Origin: an uncultured Methylococcaceae bacterium
GTDB lineage: Bacteria > Pseudomonadota > Gammaproteobacteria > Methylococcales > Methylomonadaceae
Reading direction: 5' to 3'
Length of the DNA stretch: 64,000 nucleotides
NCBI GenBank assembly: GCA_903908165.1
Contig: CAIVQX010000009.1
Location: forward strand, 24,826 to 88,825
The notes under the pieces were generated by a model, which was not told where the DNA came from, ran no database searches, and saw only the letters and a program-made list of their open reading frames with translations. Below, in pieces: positions 47,409-57,558 of the stretch; within the stretch, counting starts at the first letter, position 1, and each line of letters begins with the position of its first letter. Made by a program: the position numbers and the translations under genes.

Positions 47409-48927
47409 GATGAGTGCAGAAAATAATCAATCAGTATCTTTATTTAGAAAACTTGCAATACCCTTTTTATTAAGCGGGGTATTGGGCTTAGCTATTTTCT
47501 ATAGTAGTGAAGCCAATAAAGTGATGGGCTTGGCGGCATTACAAGACGCCATTATTGTAGTTGGTTATGGGCTAAGTATCGCTGAAATTCTTGTTATTTC
47601 AGTATTGTTAAGGCGTATTATTCAGTATTTTATTCTTGATCGTTTAATTTCCCCAGCATTAGGTACACCGACACCTCGACTACTTTCGCAAATGGTTACG
47701 GTGGTCATCTATACCTTGGCTATTGCGGCGGTTGTCAGTATTGTTTTTAAAAAAGATCTCACTGTCTTTTTGGCTACCTTCGGTGGTGCAAGTATTGTCA
47801 TCGGACTCGCCTTGCAAACGATGATTAAGGATTTATTTGCAGGTCTGACCATTAATTTGGATCGCTCTGTGAATATAGGCGATCATATCAAGCTTAATAG
47901 TAGAAGCAATAGTGGTAATCTTGAAATTATTGAAGGGGAGGTTTTAGAAATTCACTGGAGAGCACTTCAACTGATTGATTCCAAAGGTAATATAGTGCTT
48001 GTACCTAATAATAAGATTTATGATCAAATTATCACAAATTATTCTAAACCTCAGACGTTTTATCGAATCGATATACCTATTTTTTTAAATGTAGAGGTAC
48101 CTATTGATCAAGCCTTGCGTATTCTAAAAACGGCGGCTCTTGAAGCCTCACCAAAGTTTTCACCAGAAAATGCGCCGGTGCCTTTTGTGAGAATAAATCA
48201 GATAACACTCCATGGGGTTGAATATTTTGTCCATGTATATCCCACTTTTGCATCACGTGACAATGCCAGAGATTTGGTTCAGCAAAATGTATTGCGTTAT
48301 TTAAATTATGCCAAATTAGCGCCAGCCCTAGAAAAAGTAGAAGAGCATGCGCCCGCTACGGTTATTAATAAGATGCAGCACATAGCTAATTTATTGGGTG
48401 CTATAGATATATTTCAAGATTTATTTGTGCCTGACTTAGATTTATTAGCTAACTTAGCGCAATTGAAGTCTTTATCTGCAGGGATAGTGGTGGCACAAGG
48501 TGGTGAGATAGCAAATAGTTTATTTTTGGTTATTGAAGGATTATTAGAGCCTGAAGATTGGCGAAAAAAAGATACTAAGAACTCGGTTGCTAAATTTATA
48601 ATAGGGCCTGGTACTTTAATCAATGCAACCACCTTAATTGCTGGCGGTGTTTGTGAGTCAACTATTCGAACGAAGAGTTCAGTGCTTCTTTATGAAATTA
48701 GTTACTCAGCTATTGAGCAATTATTTTTACAAAATCCTCAAAGTGCCAGTTATTTGAGTCTTCGTGTAGCCGAACGATTAAGGAGTAATTTTGCTGATAA
48801 TAATGCGGGTTATAAGCAACTCGGTATTGAAAGTAATGTTGATGAATTATATGAAAAAGTTTTTAAAAATTTACGTCGATTATATGCACATTTAAGATTG
48901 GTTGATATTACTAGCGACGCCGGTTAG
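47398..48927 (+). CDS. MscS-type mechanosensitive channel with C-terminal cyclic-nucleotide-binding-like domain
   Basis: This 509-residue protein has four hydrophobic helices (about 18-35, 50-80, 98-118 and 121-150), the last being the pore helix (GGASIVIGLALQTMIKD). The MscS beta domain follows (GEVLEIHWRALQLIDS, VPNNKIYDQIITNYS). From about 340 to 470 a cNMP-like jelly roll appears (AQGGEIANSLFLVIEG), but the phosphate-binding cassette reads IGPGTLINATTLI and lacks the usual FGE and ALL residues, so nucleotide binding is doubtful. It overlaps MCP 2 by 11 bases if the first ATG is used; an alternative ATG at 47410 avoids the overlap. Confidence 0.85.
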   Translation: MKIKMSAENNQSVSLFRKLAIPFLLSGVLGLAIFYSSEANKVMGLAALQDAIIVVGYGLSIAEILVISVLLRRIIQYFILDRLISPALGTPTPRLLSQMVTVVIYTLAIAAVVSIVFKKDLTVFLATFGGASIVIGLALQTMIKDLFAGLTINLDRSVNIGDHIKLNSRSNSGNLEIIEGEVLEIHWRALQLIDSKGNIVLVPNNKIYDQIITNYSKPQTFYRIDIPIFLNVEVPIDQALRILKTAALEASPKFSPENAPVPFVRINQITLHGVEYFVHVYPTFASRDNARDLVQQNVLRYLNYAKLAPALEKVEEHAPATVINKMQHIANLLGAIDIFQDLFVPDLDLLANLAQLKSLSAGIVVAQGGEIANSLFLVIEGLLEPEDWRKKDTKNSVAKFIIGPGTLINATTLIAGGVCESTIRTKSSVLLYEISYSAIEQLFLQNPQSASYLSLRVAERLRSNFADNNAGYKQLGIESNVDELYEKVFKNLRRLYAHLRLVDITSDAG

Positions 48928-49012
48928 CTTTTATAATGACCTAAATACAGACTTTTGATGGGTGTGAATGGGTGCTTTGAAATCTAGACTAGAGAGTGAT
49001 GAATGGAAAGTA

Positions 49013-50386
49013 TTACTCTTGCATGCCCTCATAAAGGAGTCTTGCTAATAAGCGAGCACCGTCATCTTGTTTTAATGTCGCATAAGAAGGCGGCTCCCCA
49101 CCCCAGCCAATTGCTCGTAAATCTGACATCAATTCAGGGTGAAACTGACAGCTAAAAGAGCGTCGTATGCTTTTGGTTTCAAAGTCTTTATAGTTTATGC
49201 AAGTAGCTGAGCATTCAGTTATTATTTCACCATTTTTTGCTGCGGTTGAACAAAGAATTTCGATTGAGTCGGGGAGTTGAAATAGCCAACTTAAAGAACT
49301 GTCTGCGAGAATATGACGATAGGGTACAACAGCGTCATGAATATTTCGATAGGCCCAGTTAGCGAACAAAATAGCCTCTTCGTTGACTTCATCTTGGTGG
49401 AACATAGAAATACTTATTTCACGCTCATATTGTATCATCGTATCAATAACGCCATCATGGGCATCAGCTGTTAGAGCATGAGCATGAATGAGTTCCAATG
49501 GAATATTGAGAGCCTTGTCAATGTCTGGCGATTGGTAAGGTAATAAAATGCGATCACCTATTTCTATGGATTCATTTTTTGTTACCGCAAAATGTTTGTC
49601 GTTCCAGCCTGACGCAGCATTACGGCCATCTTGTTTTTTAATGTGAAGTGATGTTCCCATTTTTTCGATACGGGTTGCAACGTCTTTTAATACCTTGAGA
49701 GCAAGGCCAGAGTAGTCAGTAAGCAAGGAGCTCATGGCTAATATTTCTTTAACTGCACGTCGAATAAGTCGGATGTGACATTCAGCAGCAAGTTGGTGTC
49801 CTACACAAATAAAGATTGCTGGTGCACTAGCAGGGGAGCGTGAAATAAGTAGTTTATCGATTAGGTTAAACATATCTTCACGTGGGCAGGCAGGCATACT
49901 CCAAGTCGATGGGTCATAAGTTGAAGGATCGCCACCTTCTATGATGACGGCATAACCAGAGGAAATGGCTGGAATTACAACTTCGGGATCAATGATTCCA
50001 GTTGACCATACTGGTAGCAATATTGAGTTAATGCCAGCGGCTTTTTGAGCAATATAAGCAATATTTTTAGAAGCTCTGACAGATTCGCCTAAGTGGTTAA
50101 ATCCTACGTGATCCCATGGTTCAATAATGGTTATTGAGTTGCGTAGAAAATTAGGATGAGCAATTAAAAAATCCAGATCATTCCGTGAGTTAATGACTTT
50201 TTCCAAGGGATGGGTATATTCCCATTCTACAATCTCATCTTGTGGAAATAGGTGTCTATTATTTATTGGATTTTTTGAAGTTCTATCGGCTAAGAAGTAA
50301 CCTAATAAAATATGAGCAGATTCAAAGGTTGAATAAGAGTCAGGAGACATCCTCCAGTCAGCTTGGGATATTTTATTTTTGTTCAT
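49013..50386 (-). CDS. Class-I glutamine amidotransferase-like protein of unknown function
   Basis: This 457-residue protein has an internal triad-like set: CVGHQ at 194-198 (nucleophile elbow) and QFHPEL near 424, as in GATase class I. EGGDPSTYDP near 150 resembles the oxyanion strand of that fold. No synthetase domain is attached, and the two catalytic parts are separated by about 230 residues, longer than usual. The N-terminal 130 residues have no recognised domain. It might be a peptidase or deglycase rather than a glutaminase. It is monocistronic and convergent with the MscS gene. Confidence 0.6.
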   Translation of the reverse strand: MNKNKISQADWRMSPDSYSTFESAHILLGYFLADRTSKNPINNRHLFPQDEIVEWEYTHPLEKVINSRNDLDFLIAHPNFLRNSITIIEPWDHVGFNHLGESVRASKNIAYIAQKAAGINSILLPVWSTGIIDPEVVIPAISSGYAVIIEGGDPSTYDPSTWSMPACPREDMFNLIDKLLISRSPASAPAIFICVGHQLAAECHIRLIRRAVKEILAMSSLLTDYSGLALKVLKDVATRIEKMGTSLHIKKQDGRNAASGWNDKHFAVTKNESIEIGDRILLPYQSPDIDKALNIPLELIHAHALTADAHDGVIDTMIQYEREISISMFHQDEVNEEAILFANWAYRNIHDAVVPYRHILADSSLSWLFQLPDSIEILCSTAAKNGEIITECSATCINYKDFETKSIRRSFSCQFHPELMSDLRAIGWGGEPPSYATLKQDDGARLLARLLYEGMQE

Positions 50387-50704
50387 TTATAGCTCGTAAG
50401 TACACAATAATATTCATATATTACAGTAATTTATTGGTCTTCTGAATTTATTTGGTTGGAAAAATAAATAAATATTCAGTCCTGTAAAATACTTCTATGA
50501 GAAAAGTTCATAAAGTAAAAACCAGATCTAGTTATTATGAAAAAGTGTTTCTTAATAGGAAGGTGTTTTTTAAATGAAGTCAAATATTGGCTTGAGGAAT
50601 TGTCCTGTTATAATCGTTTTAGGGACTAAAAATAGTGGGGAGTTATTTTTAGTTTAAAGTCAATTTATGACCCTATAATTATGAATAGATGAGAAAAGCT
50701 AGAT
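50387..50704. other. Intergenic region upstream of msrB
   Basis: This 318-base AT-rich gap has a TATAAT at 50674-50679 that would be a good -10 for msrB, though its -35 is weak. Two tiny frames (30 codons in one register, 27 codons from ATG 50574 behind AAGG) have no supporting motif. I see no RNA gene. Confidence 0.4.
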
Positions 50705-51103
50705 ATGACAGAAAATACATACATAAATGATGAACAGTGGCGGGAGAAATTAACATCAGAGCAATTTAGTATTTGTCGTTTAAAAGCTACTGAAGCACCT
50801 TTTACAGGCAAGTACAATGATTGTAAGCTGATTGGAATTTACCATTGTGTTTGTTGTGGCAATCCTTTATTTGATTCTGAGACTAAGTACGATTCGGGAT
50901 CAGGCTGGCCTAGTTTTTGGTCCGAATTACCTGAAGGTAGCGTAACCGAGCACATTGATGTCACTCATGGATTGCGTCGAGTTGAAGTAACCTGTAAGGT
51001 ATGTGACGCACACTTAGGACATGTATTTGAAGACGGTCCAGCACCAACAGGATTGCGATATTGCATTAATTCAGCGGCTATGGATTTTAAAGAGAAAATA
51101 TGA
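50705..51103 (+). CDS. msrB: Peptide-methionine (R)-S-oxide reductase
   Basis: MsrB repairs oxidised methionine in proteins. The 132-residue protein has the zinc cysteines in CVCCGNPLF and [17 protein letters not shown] near residue 58, and the catalytic cysteine in [11 protein letters not shown] near 120. Its TGA overlaps the ATG of the next gene by four bases (ATGA), so translational coupling with the aminopeptidase is likely. Confidence 0.96.
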   Translation: MTENTYINDEQWREKLTSEQFSICRLKATEAPFTGKYNDCKLIGIYHCVCCGNPLFDSETKYDSGSGWPSFWSELPEGSVTEHIDVTHGLRRVEVTCKVCDAHLGHVFEDGPAPTGLRYCINSAAMDFKEKI

Positions 51104-52401
51104 GTGCGCAACAACAAGTACAACATTTATTGGATTTTGTTGATGCCAGTCCCAGTCCATGGCATGTAATAAAAAGTGTTGAAGCACAGCTTGCTGGTTT
51201 TAATTTTGTAAAATTGGATGAAACTTTAAAGTGGACATTGGAGCCAAGTGGACGTTATTACGTAGTACGTGATGATTCTTCCATCATTATTTTTGTGCTC
51301 GGACAAAAGCCATTAGTTGAAACCGGTTTTAAAATGATTGGTGCGCATACCGATTCGCCAGGTTTAAGAATAAAGCCAAATACCGCAACAAGCATTGATG
51401 GCCTTCTAAGAGTAGGCGTTGAAATTTATGGAGGACCTATTCTTGCTACCTTTACAGATCGAGATTTAAGCCTTGCTGGACGTGTAAATTATAAAGATGC
51501 TAAAAACAATATAGTAAGTTCATTAGTTAAGTTTGATAGCCCTCTATTACGACTGCCTAATTTGGCTATTCACATGAACAGAATGGTGAATGAAGAGGGT
51601 TTAAAGCTTCACAAACAGAATGAATTACCTTTGATTTTATCAACATTGGCTCAAGAATGTTTGCCGCAAACTTATTTTTTAGAATTGTTAAAGGGGCAGA
51701 CGGCCTGTGAAATTGAACGTATTCTGTCTTGGGATCTTGCAGTTTATGATACGCAAAAAGGTAGTTTTTGGGGGGCAGAAAACGAATTTTATGCGGACAG
51801 TCAATTGGATAATTTAGCTTCCTGTCATGCCGCGTTACAAGCGTTGTTGGATGATGAGCTATTGGTGAATGAAAATACGCTAGTGTGTGCTTTTTTTGAC
51901 CATGAAGAAATTGGCAGTGAGAGTAATCGAGGTGCAGATGGAAGTTTTCTTGGTGATGTCCTTAAGCGGATAGCTTTAGTGACTGAAAATAATGAGGAAG
52001 ATTTTACAAGGGCGTTGGCTAAAAGTTTTATGATTAGTGCAGATATGGCGCATGCTTACCAACCTAATTTTCCCTTAGCTTATGATCAGGATCATAAGAT
52101 TTCTGTCAATAAAGGCCCTGTGATTAAAGTAAATGCTAATCATCGATATAGTACCGAAGGTGTTTCAGAAGCTATGTTTGTAGATTGGTGTGAGCAAGCT
52201 TGCGTGCCTTATCAAAAATATGCGCACCGAAGTGATTTGGCTTGCGGTAGTACCATTGGACCGATAACATCAGCTAGATTGGGTATTCGATCTGTCGATG
52301 TTGGCAATCCATTATGGGCCATGCATAGTATTAGAGAAAGTGCAGGGGTTTTAGATCATAGCTATATGATAAAAGTGCTGAAAAAGTTTTTTGCCCAATA
52401 G
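51100..52401 (+). CDS. apeB: M18-family aminopeptidase
   Basis: This 433-residue dinuclear zinc aminopeptidase of the M18 family has the motifs [15 protein letters not shown] near residue 79 (first metal histidine and aspartate), [11 protein letters not shown] near 265 (catalytic and metal acidic residues) and [10 protein letters not shown] near 378. It removes acidic or other N-terminal residues from peptides. It overlaps msrB by four bases and is followed by alkB after 35 bases. Confidence 0.93.
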   Translation: MSAQQQVQHLLDFVDASPSPWHVIKSVEAQLAGFNFVKLDETLKWTLEPSGRYYVVRDDSSIIIFVLGQKPLVETGFKMIGAHTDSPGLRIKPNTATSIDGLLRVGVEIYGGPILATFTDRDLSLAGRVNYKDAKNNIVSSLVKFDSPLLRLPNLAIHMNRMVNEEGLKLHKQNELPLILSTLAQECLPQTYFLELLKGQTACEIERILSWDLAVYDTQKGSFWGAENEFYADSQLDNLASCHAALQALLDDELLVNENTLVCAFFDHEEIGSESNRGADGSFLGDVLKRIALVTENNEEDFTRALAKSFMISADMAHAYQPNFPLAYDQDHKISVNKGPVIKVNANHRYSTEGVSEAMFVDWCEQACVPYQKYAHRSDLACGSTIGPITSARLGIRSVDVGNPLWAMHSIRESAGVLDHSYMIKVLKKFFAQ

Positions 52402-52436
52402 CTATTTTTTGTAGTCTGATTGATCATTTTTAGCTT

Positions 52437-53027
52437 GTGAATAATTTGCTACCTTATGATGGTGAGCTATATTGGGTTAGGCAGTTTTATACACCAGATG
52501 AGTCAGATTATTTATTTACAACATTTAAAACTAGCCTGGCTTGGCAGGAAGAAAGTATTTTTATGTTTGGGCGATGGGTTAAAGTTCCGCGTTTGATGTG
52601 CTGGTATGGTGATCCGGATGCGTATTATCAATACTCTGGTGTTAATCATCAACCTAAACCTTGGAATAAAGAGTTACAGTTAATAAGGGTAAAGATAGAG
52701 CAACGATTTGGAAGTACTTATAACAGTGTTTTGGCTAATTTGTATCGGGATGGTAATGACTCAATGGGTTGTCATGCCGATGATGAAAAAGAGTTAGGAC
52801 AAAATCCTGTGATTGCCTCTTTAAGCCTCGGTGATCAACGATTATTTAAATTACATCATAAAATAAATAAAACAACAGTCGATATTATTCTCGGCCATGG
52901 CGATTTATTAATTATGGCAGGCACTCTTCAAAACTACTGGCAACATTCAGTTCCTAAAACTAAAAAATTAAAGACACCTAGAATTAATTTGACCTTTCGT
53001 CATATTGTAGGCACTGGCAAAAGATAA
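52437..53027 (+). CDS. alkB: Alpha-ketoglutarate-dependent DNA repair dioxygenase (AlkB-like)
   Basis: AlkB-family enzymes remove alkyl groups from DNA or RNA bases using Fe(II), oxygen and 2-oxoglutarate. The 196-residue protein has the HxD iron motif in GCHADDE, the later GDLLIM segment, and the terminal PRINLTFR motif with the two arginines that bind 2-oxoglutarate. It starts at a GTG with a weak SD. It probably shares a transcript with msrB and the M18 gene; two of the three repair damage to macromolecules. Confidence 0.9.
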   Translation: MNNLLPYDGELYWVRQFYTPDESDYLFTTFKTSLAWQEESIFMFGRWVKVPRLMCWYGDPDAYYQYSGVNHQPKPWNKELQLIRVKIEQRFGSTYNSVLANLYRDGNDSMGCHADDEKELGQNPVIASLSLGDQRLFKLHHKINKTTVDIILGHGDLLIMAGTLQNYWQHSVPKTKKLKTPRINLTFRHIVGTGKR

Positions 53028-53081
53028 CGAGTTCTTGCGATTGCTAATTCTTATGTTTGGTCTTCTGTTTTAAAGAAAATA

Positions 53082-54098
53082 TCAAAAAGAACGAATAGAT
53101 CGTACTCGGTGAGTCAGATTTTTATTACCATTTAATTGATCACCTGTGTAGAAGTTTTGAAACCATGCATCGAAACTGTTGCTTTCAGATGAGCTCCAGT
53201 AAAGCTGATTTGAAAAGCCACCAACTAGATCCCTTTGTTCGTATAATAGTTTTAGCTCAGCTTTTGTTGGTAGATGCCATTCCTTAGGGTTGGTGCTGGA
53301 TATTTTTTTGGCCTCATGCCAAGTGGCTTTATTTGGCAGATCTTCTGCCTGTGCAGCCAAGCCATGACGACCGGTGTCATTGACATAAAAGATTATGCCA
53401 TCATCATGAAGAATATCACCTAGATTATAATTAGCGTGATATTCATTGACAGGTTCAGGCTGAAAATAATTAAGTTGGTACTTTATTTTTATGGTTTCAA
53501 TAACATCGTATGCGTAAATATTGTTACCAGATGCCCCTACTATTTTATTAATTTCTTTAGCAACATCACGTCTATCTTGGCTGAGTAACCAGCGTGAAAA
53601 TTTTTGGATATCTTTATTTTTACCAAAGAATTTTTCAATAAATTCGACTTCTAGTTTTTCTGCAATAGCCTCTGCTTGATCAAAAAGCTTAGTTTCTAAT
53701 ATTTCTAATTTAAAAGTAAATGCTAAGTCTTTCGATAAGATATGGAGTTTTTGGTATAACTCATCCAAACCTTTAACAAGTTGAATTGCAATTGACCAAC
53801 CAACTTCTAGTTCATTATTAACCTTGATTTTTGGTTCTTTTTCTTCTTGGTCAGGTTCAAATTGGTTTCTTGTTGTAAAGTTTTCAGAGCTATACTCTTC
53901 ACGTCTTTTGGGGTCTATTAAGATGGTATAGGCCTCATTAATTTCTTTGGTTTTTCTTATAGCTTCTTCTTTATCACCTTCAAATCTATCGGGGTGATAA
54001 ACCATCATAAGTGCTTTATAAGCCGCTCTAATGACCACCATTTCTGCATTATCAGTAACGCCTAATACGCTGTAAAAATTTTTTTGGGTTGAGCTCAT
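53082..54098 (-). CDS. DnaJ-domain protein with C-terminal DUF1566/Lcl-like domain
   Basis: This 338-residue protein starts with a J-domain (about 5-70, with HPD in MVYHPDRF). A helical middle (about 90-215) follows. The C-terminal part (about 225-338) reads WHLPTKAELKLLYE, YWSSSESN, then VRSIRSF, the pattern of DUF1566/Fib_succ_major-type domains. Such domains are usually secreted, yet there is no signal peptide here. It may target an Hsp70 (DnaK) to a particular protein. It is monocistronic, downstream of the purD transcript on the same strand. Confidence 0.78.
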   Translation of the reverse strand: MSSTQKNFYSVLGVTDNAEMVVIRAAYKALMMVYHPDRFEGDKEEAIRKTKEINEAYTILIDPKRREEYSSENFTTRNQFEPDQEEKEPKIKVNNELEVGWSIAIQLVKGLDELYQKLHILSKDLAFTFKLEILETKLFDQAEAIAEKLEVEFIEKFFGKNKDIQKFSRWLLSQDRRDVAKEINKIVGASGNNIYAYDVIETIKIKYQLNYFQPEPVNEYHANYNLGDILHDDGIIFYVNDTGRHGLAAQAEDLPNKATWHEAKKISSTNPKEWHLPTKAELKLLYEQRDLVGGFSNQLYWSSSESNSFDAWFQNFYTGDQLNGNKNLTHRVRSIRSF

Positions 54099-54276
54099 TT
54101 TGCACCGTGAAGGAGTTGATTAAAGCATGAAATCACTTTATCAGACCGCATTGTTAAATATAATAACTAAACAATTTGTATACTTAAATTAGGGTTTCAA
54201 ATGTAGAGTTTTTATTTTATTAGTGGTTATTAGTTAGTCGTATATTTTATTATTGAATGAGTGTTGGTCAATAGTT

Positions 54277-55554
54277 TTAGTTTTTAATTGCTTTAAAACC
54301 AATGTCTGTCCGGTAGTAGAGATTATTCCACTTGATGTTGCTGGCAAGTTCATAGGCTTTAGTTTGAGCTTCCTGGATATCATGACCCAATGCACAAGCA
54401 CATAGTACCCGTCCACCTGCAGTGGTTATATTATCACCAATAAATTTGGTGCCGGCATGAAAGATTTTACTATCTGGTTGCTCATGTGTGGGCAAGCCAG
54501 AAATGATATCACCTTTTTGATAGTCATCCGGATATCCTCCGGCAGCCAAAACAACACCTAATGCGGCTCTTTCATCCCATTCCGTGTTGGTTGTGTCAAG
54601 CGTGCCTTCCAAAGCGGCTTCACAAAGTTCAACCAAGTCGCTTTTCATGCGCATCATAATCGGTTGTGTTTCTGGATCACCAAAGCGGCAGTTATACTCT
54701 AAAACTTTAATAGCACCATCGGGTGAAATCATTAGGCCTGCATAAAGAAAACCGGTGTAAGGTAAACCATCAATTATCATACCTTTTAAGGTTGGTTCGA
54801 TGACAGTCCGCATGACCCGTTCATAAATCTCAGGGGTAACGACAGGAGCAGGTGAATAAGCGCCCATTCCACCTGTATTAGGTCCTTTATCACCATTATC
54901 GCGAGCTTTATGATCTTGGGATGTGGCCATTGGTAGGGAATTTTTTCCATCCGCAATGACAATGAAGCTGGCTTCTTCACCTTTAAGAAATTCTTCAATA
55001 ACAACTCGGCTTCCTGCTTCACCAAAAACATTACCTGATAACATGTCCTCAACTGCAGATATAGCTTCTTGTTCGGTTTGAGCGACGATAACGCCTTTAC
55101 CAGCGGCTAAACCATCAGCTTTGACGACAATAGGTGCTCCTTGCTGACGAATATAATTAATAGCTAAATCTTTATCAGTAAAGGTCTGGTATTGGGCTGT
55201 CGGAATGTTGTGACGCATCATAAAGTCTTTGCAATAAGACTTAGAGCCTTCCAGTTGTGCAGCTTTTGCGGTTGGGCCAAAGCAGTTCAAGCCTGCTTCT
55301 TGAAAACGATCAACAATACCCATAACTAGCGGTATCTCAGGGCCGATGATAGTTAAATCGATTTGTTCTGCTTGAGCAAATGCTAATAATCCAGAAATAT
55401 CGTCAACAGCGATAGGTAGGTTTTCAACTAAAGATTCAAGTGCTGTGCCAGGATTGCCAGGGGCGACAAACACTTTTGTAACTTTGGCGGATTGTTTAAC
55501 TTTCCATGCGAGGGCGTGTTCACGACCACCGCTACCAACGATGAGAATTTTCAT
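54277..55554 (-). CDS. purD: Phosphoribosylamine-glycine ligase
   Basis: PurD joins glycine to phosphoribosylamine, the second step of purine synthesis. The 425-residue ATP-grasp enzyme begins MKILIVGSGGREHAL and has GSKSYCKDFM near residue 105, KADGLAAGKGV near 147 and DPETQPIM near 292. It is the last gene of dusB-fis-purH-purD, 93 bases after purH. Confidence 0.96.
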   Translation of the reverse strand: MKILIVGSGGREHALAWKVKQSAKVTKVFVAPGNPGTALESLVENLPIAVDDISGLLAFAQAEQIDLTIIGPEIPLVMGIVDRFQEAGLNCFGPTAKAAQLEGSKSYCKDFMMRHNIPTAQYQTFTDKDLAINYIRQQGAPIVVKADGLAAGKGVIVAQTEQEAISAVEDMLSGNVFGEAGSRVVIEEFLKGEEASFIVIADGKNSLPMATSQDHKARDNGDKGPNTGGMGAYSPAPVVTPEIYERVMRTVIEPTLKGMIIDGLPYTGFLYAGLMISPDGAIKVLEYNCRFGDPETQPIMMRMKSDLVELCEAALEGTLDTTNTEWDERAALGVVLAAGGYPDDYQKGDIISGLPTHEQPDSKIFHAGTKFIGDNITTAGGRVLCACALGHDIQEAQTKAYELASNIKWNNLYYRTDIGFKAIKN

Positions 55555-55647
55555 AAGGATGCTCGTATGTTATGGCTGTAATTTTGTGAGTCGAGTGTGT
55601 TAAAGGGCGAGTTAACTTGCTGATACCTTTTCTAGTGTCAGCTTGAA

Positions 55648-57207
55648 TTAATGTCTAAAATGACGCATGCCAGTAAATACCATAGCAATATTATGTTCAT
55701 TTGCGGCTGCAATAACTTCATTATCACGCATAGAACCCCCAGGTTGAATTATGGCGGTAATGCCCGCTTCTGCAGCAGCATCTATGCCATCTCTAAATGG
55801 GAAGAAGGCATCTGAAGCCATCGCTGATCCAGGTACGATCAAACCTTCATCAGATGCTTTAATGCCAGCAATTTTTGCAGAATAGACGCGGCTCATTTGC
55901 CCAGCACCTACACCAATTGTTTGACCATTTTTACAGTAAACGATGGCATTGGATTTAACGAATTTAGCAACCTTCCAAGCGAATAATAAATCAACTAATT
56001 CTTGTTCTGTAGGAGCACGTTGACTAACAACTTTAATATCTGAACGGGTAATTTGGCCAACATCCTTATCCTGAACGAGTAGACCACCGGCAATGCGTTT
56101 GAAATCGAAAGAAGGTTGATCAATAGCGTTCCACATGCCGCATTCTAGAGCCCGAATGTTTTGTTTTTCAACTAGAACCGTTTGTGCGTCAGGACTGATA
56201 GAGGGAGCAATAATAACTTCAACAAATTGACGCTTGATAATTTCACTAGCTGTTTTTTTATCCAGTTCTCGGTTAAAAGCGATAATGCCACCAAATGCAG
56301 AGGTTGGGTCAGTGCTATAGGCTTTATCGTAAGCAGCAAGAATGTCATCAGCTTCGGCAACACCGCAAGGGTTTGCATGTTTAACGATGACACAAGTGGG
56401 TTTGTCATTAAAGGCTTTTACACATTCCAGAGCGGCATCTGCATCGGCAATGTTATTGTAAGAAAGTTCTTTACCTTGGATTTGTCTGGCAGCAGCAATC
56501 GTCCCTGAAGCAGGGGATTTTTCTCGATAAAAAGCTGCATTTTGATGAGGATTTTCACCATAACGCATAGTTTGGTTAAGATAAAACTGTAAATTTAGGG
56601 TGTCTGGGAATTGATTATTGTTAATACTGCCTAAATAAGTTGCAATGGCTGTGTCATAACGTGCGGTATGTTCAAAACTTTTTAACGCCAACTTAAAGCG
56701 AGTCTCAGCAGAAAGGCAGTTATTAGCGTTTTTTAGTTCAGATAGGGTTGAAGCATAGTCAGAAGGATGGACGATTATTGCTACATCGACATGATTTTTG
56801 GCTGCTGCGCGAATCATCGTAGGACCGCCAATATCTATATTCTCAATTGCAGTTTCCAAATCACAATCCCCTTTAGCTATTGTTTCTTCAAACGGATAAA
56901 GATTAACAACAACCATGTCGATTGGCTTAATTCCATTCTTGAGCATTATTGCATCATCAATACCTCTTCGCCCCAAAATGCCACCATGAACTTTTGGATG
57001 TAAGGTTTTAACCCGACCGTCCATCATTTCTGGAAAACCTGTATAGTCTGAAACGTCTGTGACTGAAATATTATGCTCTGCCAGTGTTTTTGCTGTCCCT
57101 CCCGTAGATAAAATTTCAATACCCAGTTGACTCAATTCCTGACAAAATTCGACGATACCTGATTTATCAGAAACGCTTATCAAAGCGCGAGTAATTTTTT
57201 TGTTCAT
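55648..57207 (-). CDS. purH: Bifunctional AICAR transformylase/IMP cyclohydrolase
   Basis: PurH catalyses the last two steps to IMP. I start at the ATG at 57207 ([12 protein letters not shown]), preceded by AAAGG, giving 519 residues; the 19 extra residues in the track are an upstream extension. The N-terminal cyclohydrolase (MGS-like) domain has STGGTAKTL and [10 protein letters not shown]. The C-terminal transformylase domain has KHANPCGVA and [11 protein letters not shown]. The formyl donor is 10-formyltetrahydrofolate, linking it to the folate genes of the window. Confidence 0.96.
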   Translation of the reverse strand: MNKKITRALISVSDKSGIVEFCQELSQLGIEILSTGGTAKTLAEHNISVTDVSDYTGFPEMMDGRVKTLHPKVHGGILGRRGIDDAIMLKNGIKPIDMVVVNLYPFEETIAKGDCDLETAIENIDIGGPTMIRAAAKNHVDVAIIVHPSDYASTLSELKNANNCLSAETRFKLALKSFEHTARYDTAIATYLGSINNNQFPDTLNLQFYLNQTMRYGENPHQNAAFYREKSPASGTIAAARQIQGKELSYNNIADADAALECVKAFNDKPTCVIVKHANPCGVAEADDILAAYDKAYSTDPTSAFGGIIAFNRELDKKTASEIIKRQFVEVIIAPSISPDAQTVLVEKQNIRALECGMWNAIDQPSFDFKRIAGGLLVQDKDVGQITRSDIKVVSQRAPTEQELVDLLFAWKVAKFVKSNAIVYCKNGQTIGVGAGQMSRVYSAKIAGIKASDEGLIVPGSAMASDAFFPFRDGIDAAAEAGITAIIQPGGSMRDNEVIAAANEHNIAMVFTGMRHFRH

Positions 57208-57272
57208 GGAGGCCTTTAAAATGAGTGGGTAAGGAGTGGTGTAATTAATGTAAAGTTGGTTCAAGTTGAACT

Positions 57273-57557
57273 TTAAGAAATACCATGTTGATCTAGTTTT
57301 TTACGTAATGTGCTGCGACTTAATCCCAAAACTTTTGCTGCTTTGGTTTGATTATATCCGGCATGCTTGAGTGCGGTTTCTAATAAGGGTTTTTCAACTT
57401 CATTAATGACCATTGAATGTAAATCAAATGCGTCATGGTCGCATAATTGTGAAAGATAATGCTCTACAGCTTGTTTGACATATAAAGATAGTGGTAGACA
57501 GGGAATCCTCCCGTTTTCCAAGTCAATAATTTCAGCATTTATCTGAGATGCTTTCAT
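57273..57557 (-). CDS. fis: DNA-binding protein Fis
   Basis: This 94-residue nucleoid protein has its helix-turn-helix at residues about 70-92 ([20 protein letters not shown]), nearly as in E. coli Fis (98 residues). Fis bends DNA and activates rRNA and tRNA promoters during fast growth. It starts one base after dusB ends, and dusB-fis is the ancestral operon. The purine genes follow. Confidence 0.95.
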   Translation of the reverse strand: MKASQINAEIIDLENGRIPCLPLSLYVKQAVEHYLSQLCDHDAFDLHSMVINEVEKPLLETALKHAGYNQTKAAKVLGLSRSTLRKKLDQHGIS

Positions 57558-57558
57558 G

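Noticed and set aside
54234-54416. 60-residue minus-strand frame overlapping the end of purD
   Set aside because: It is a shifted reading of purD sequence and the downstream gap, without an SD or motif.
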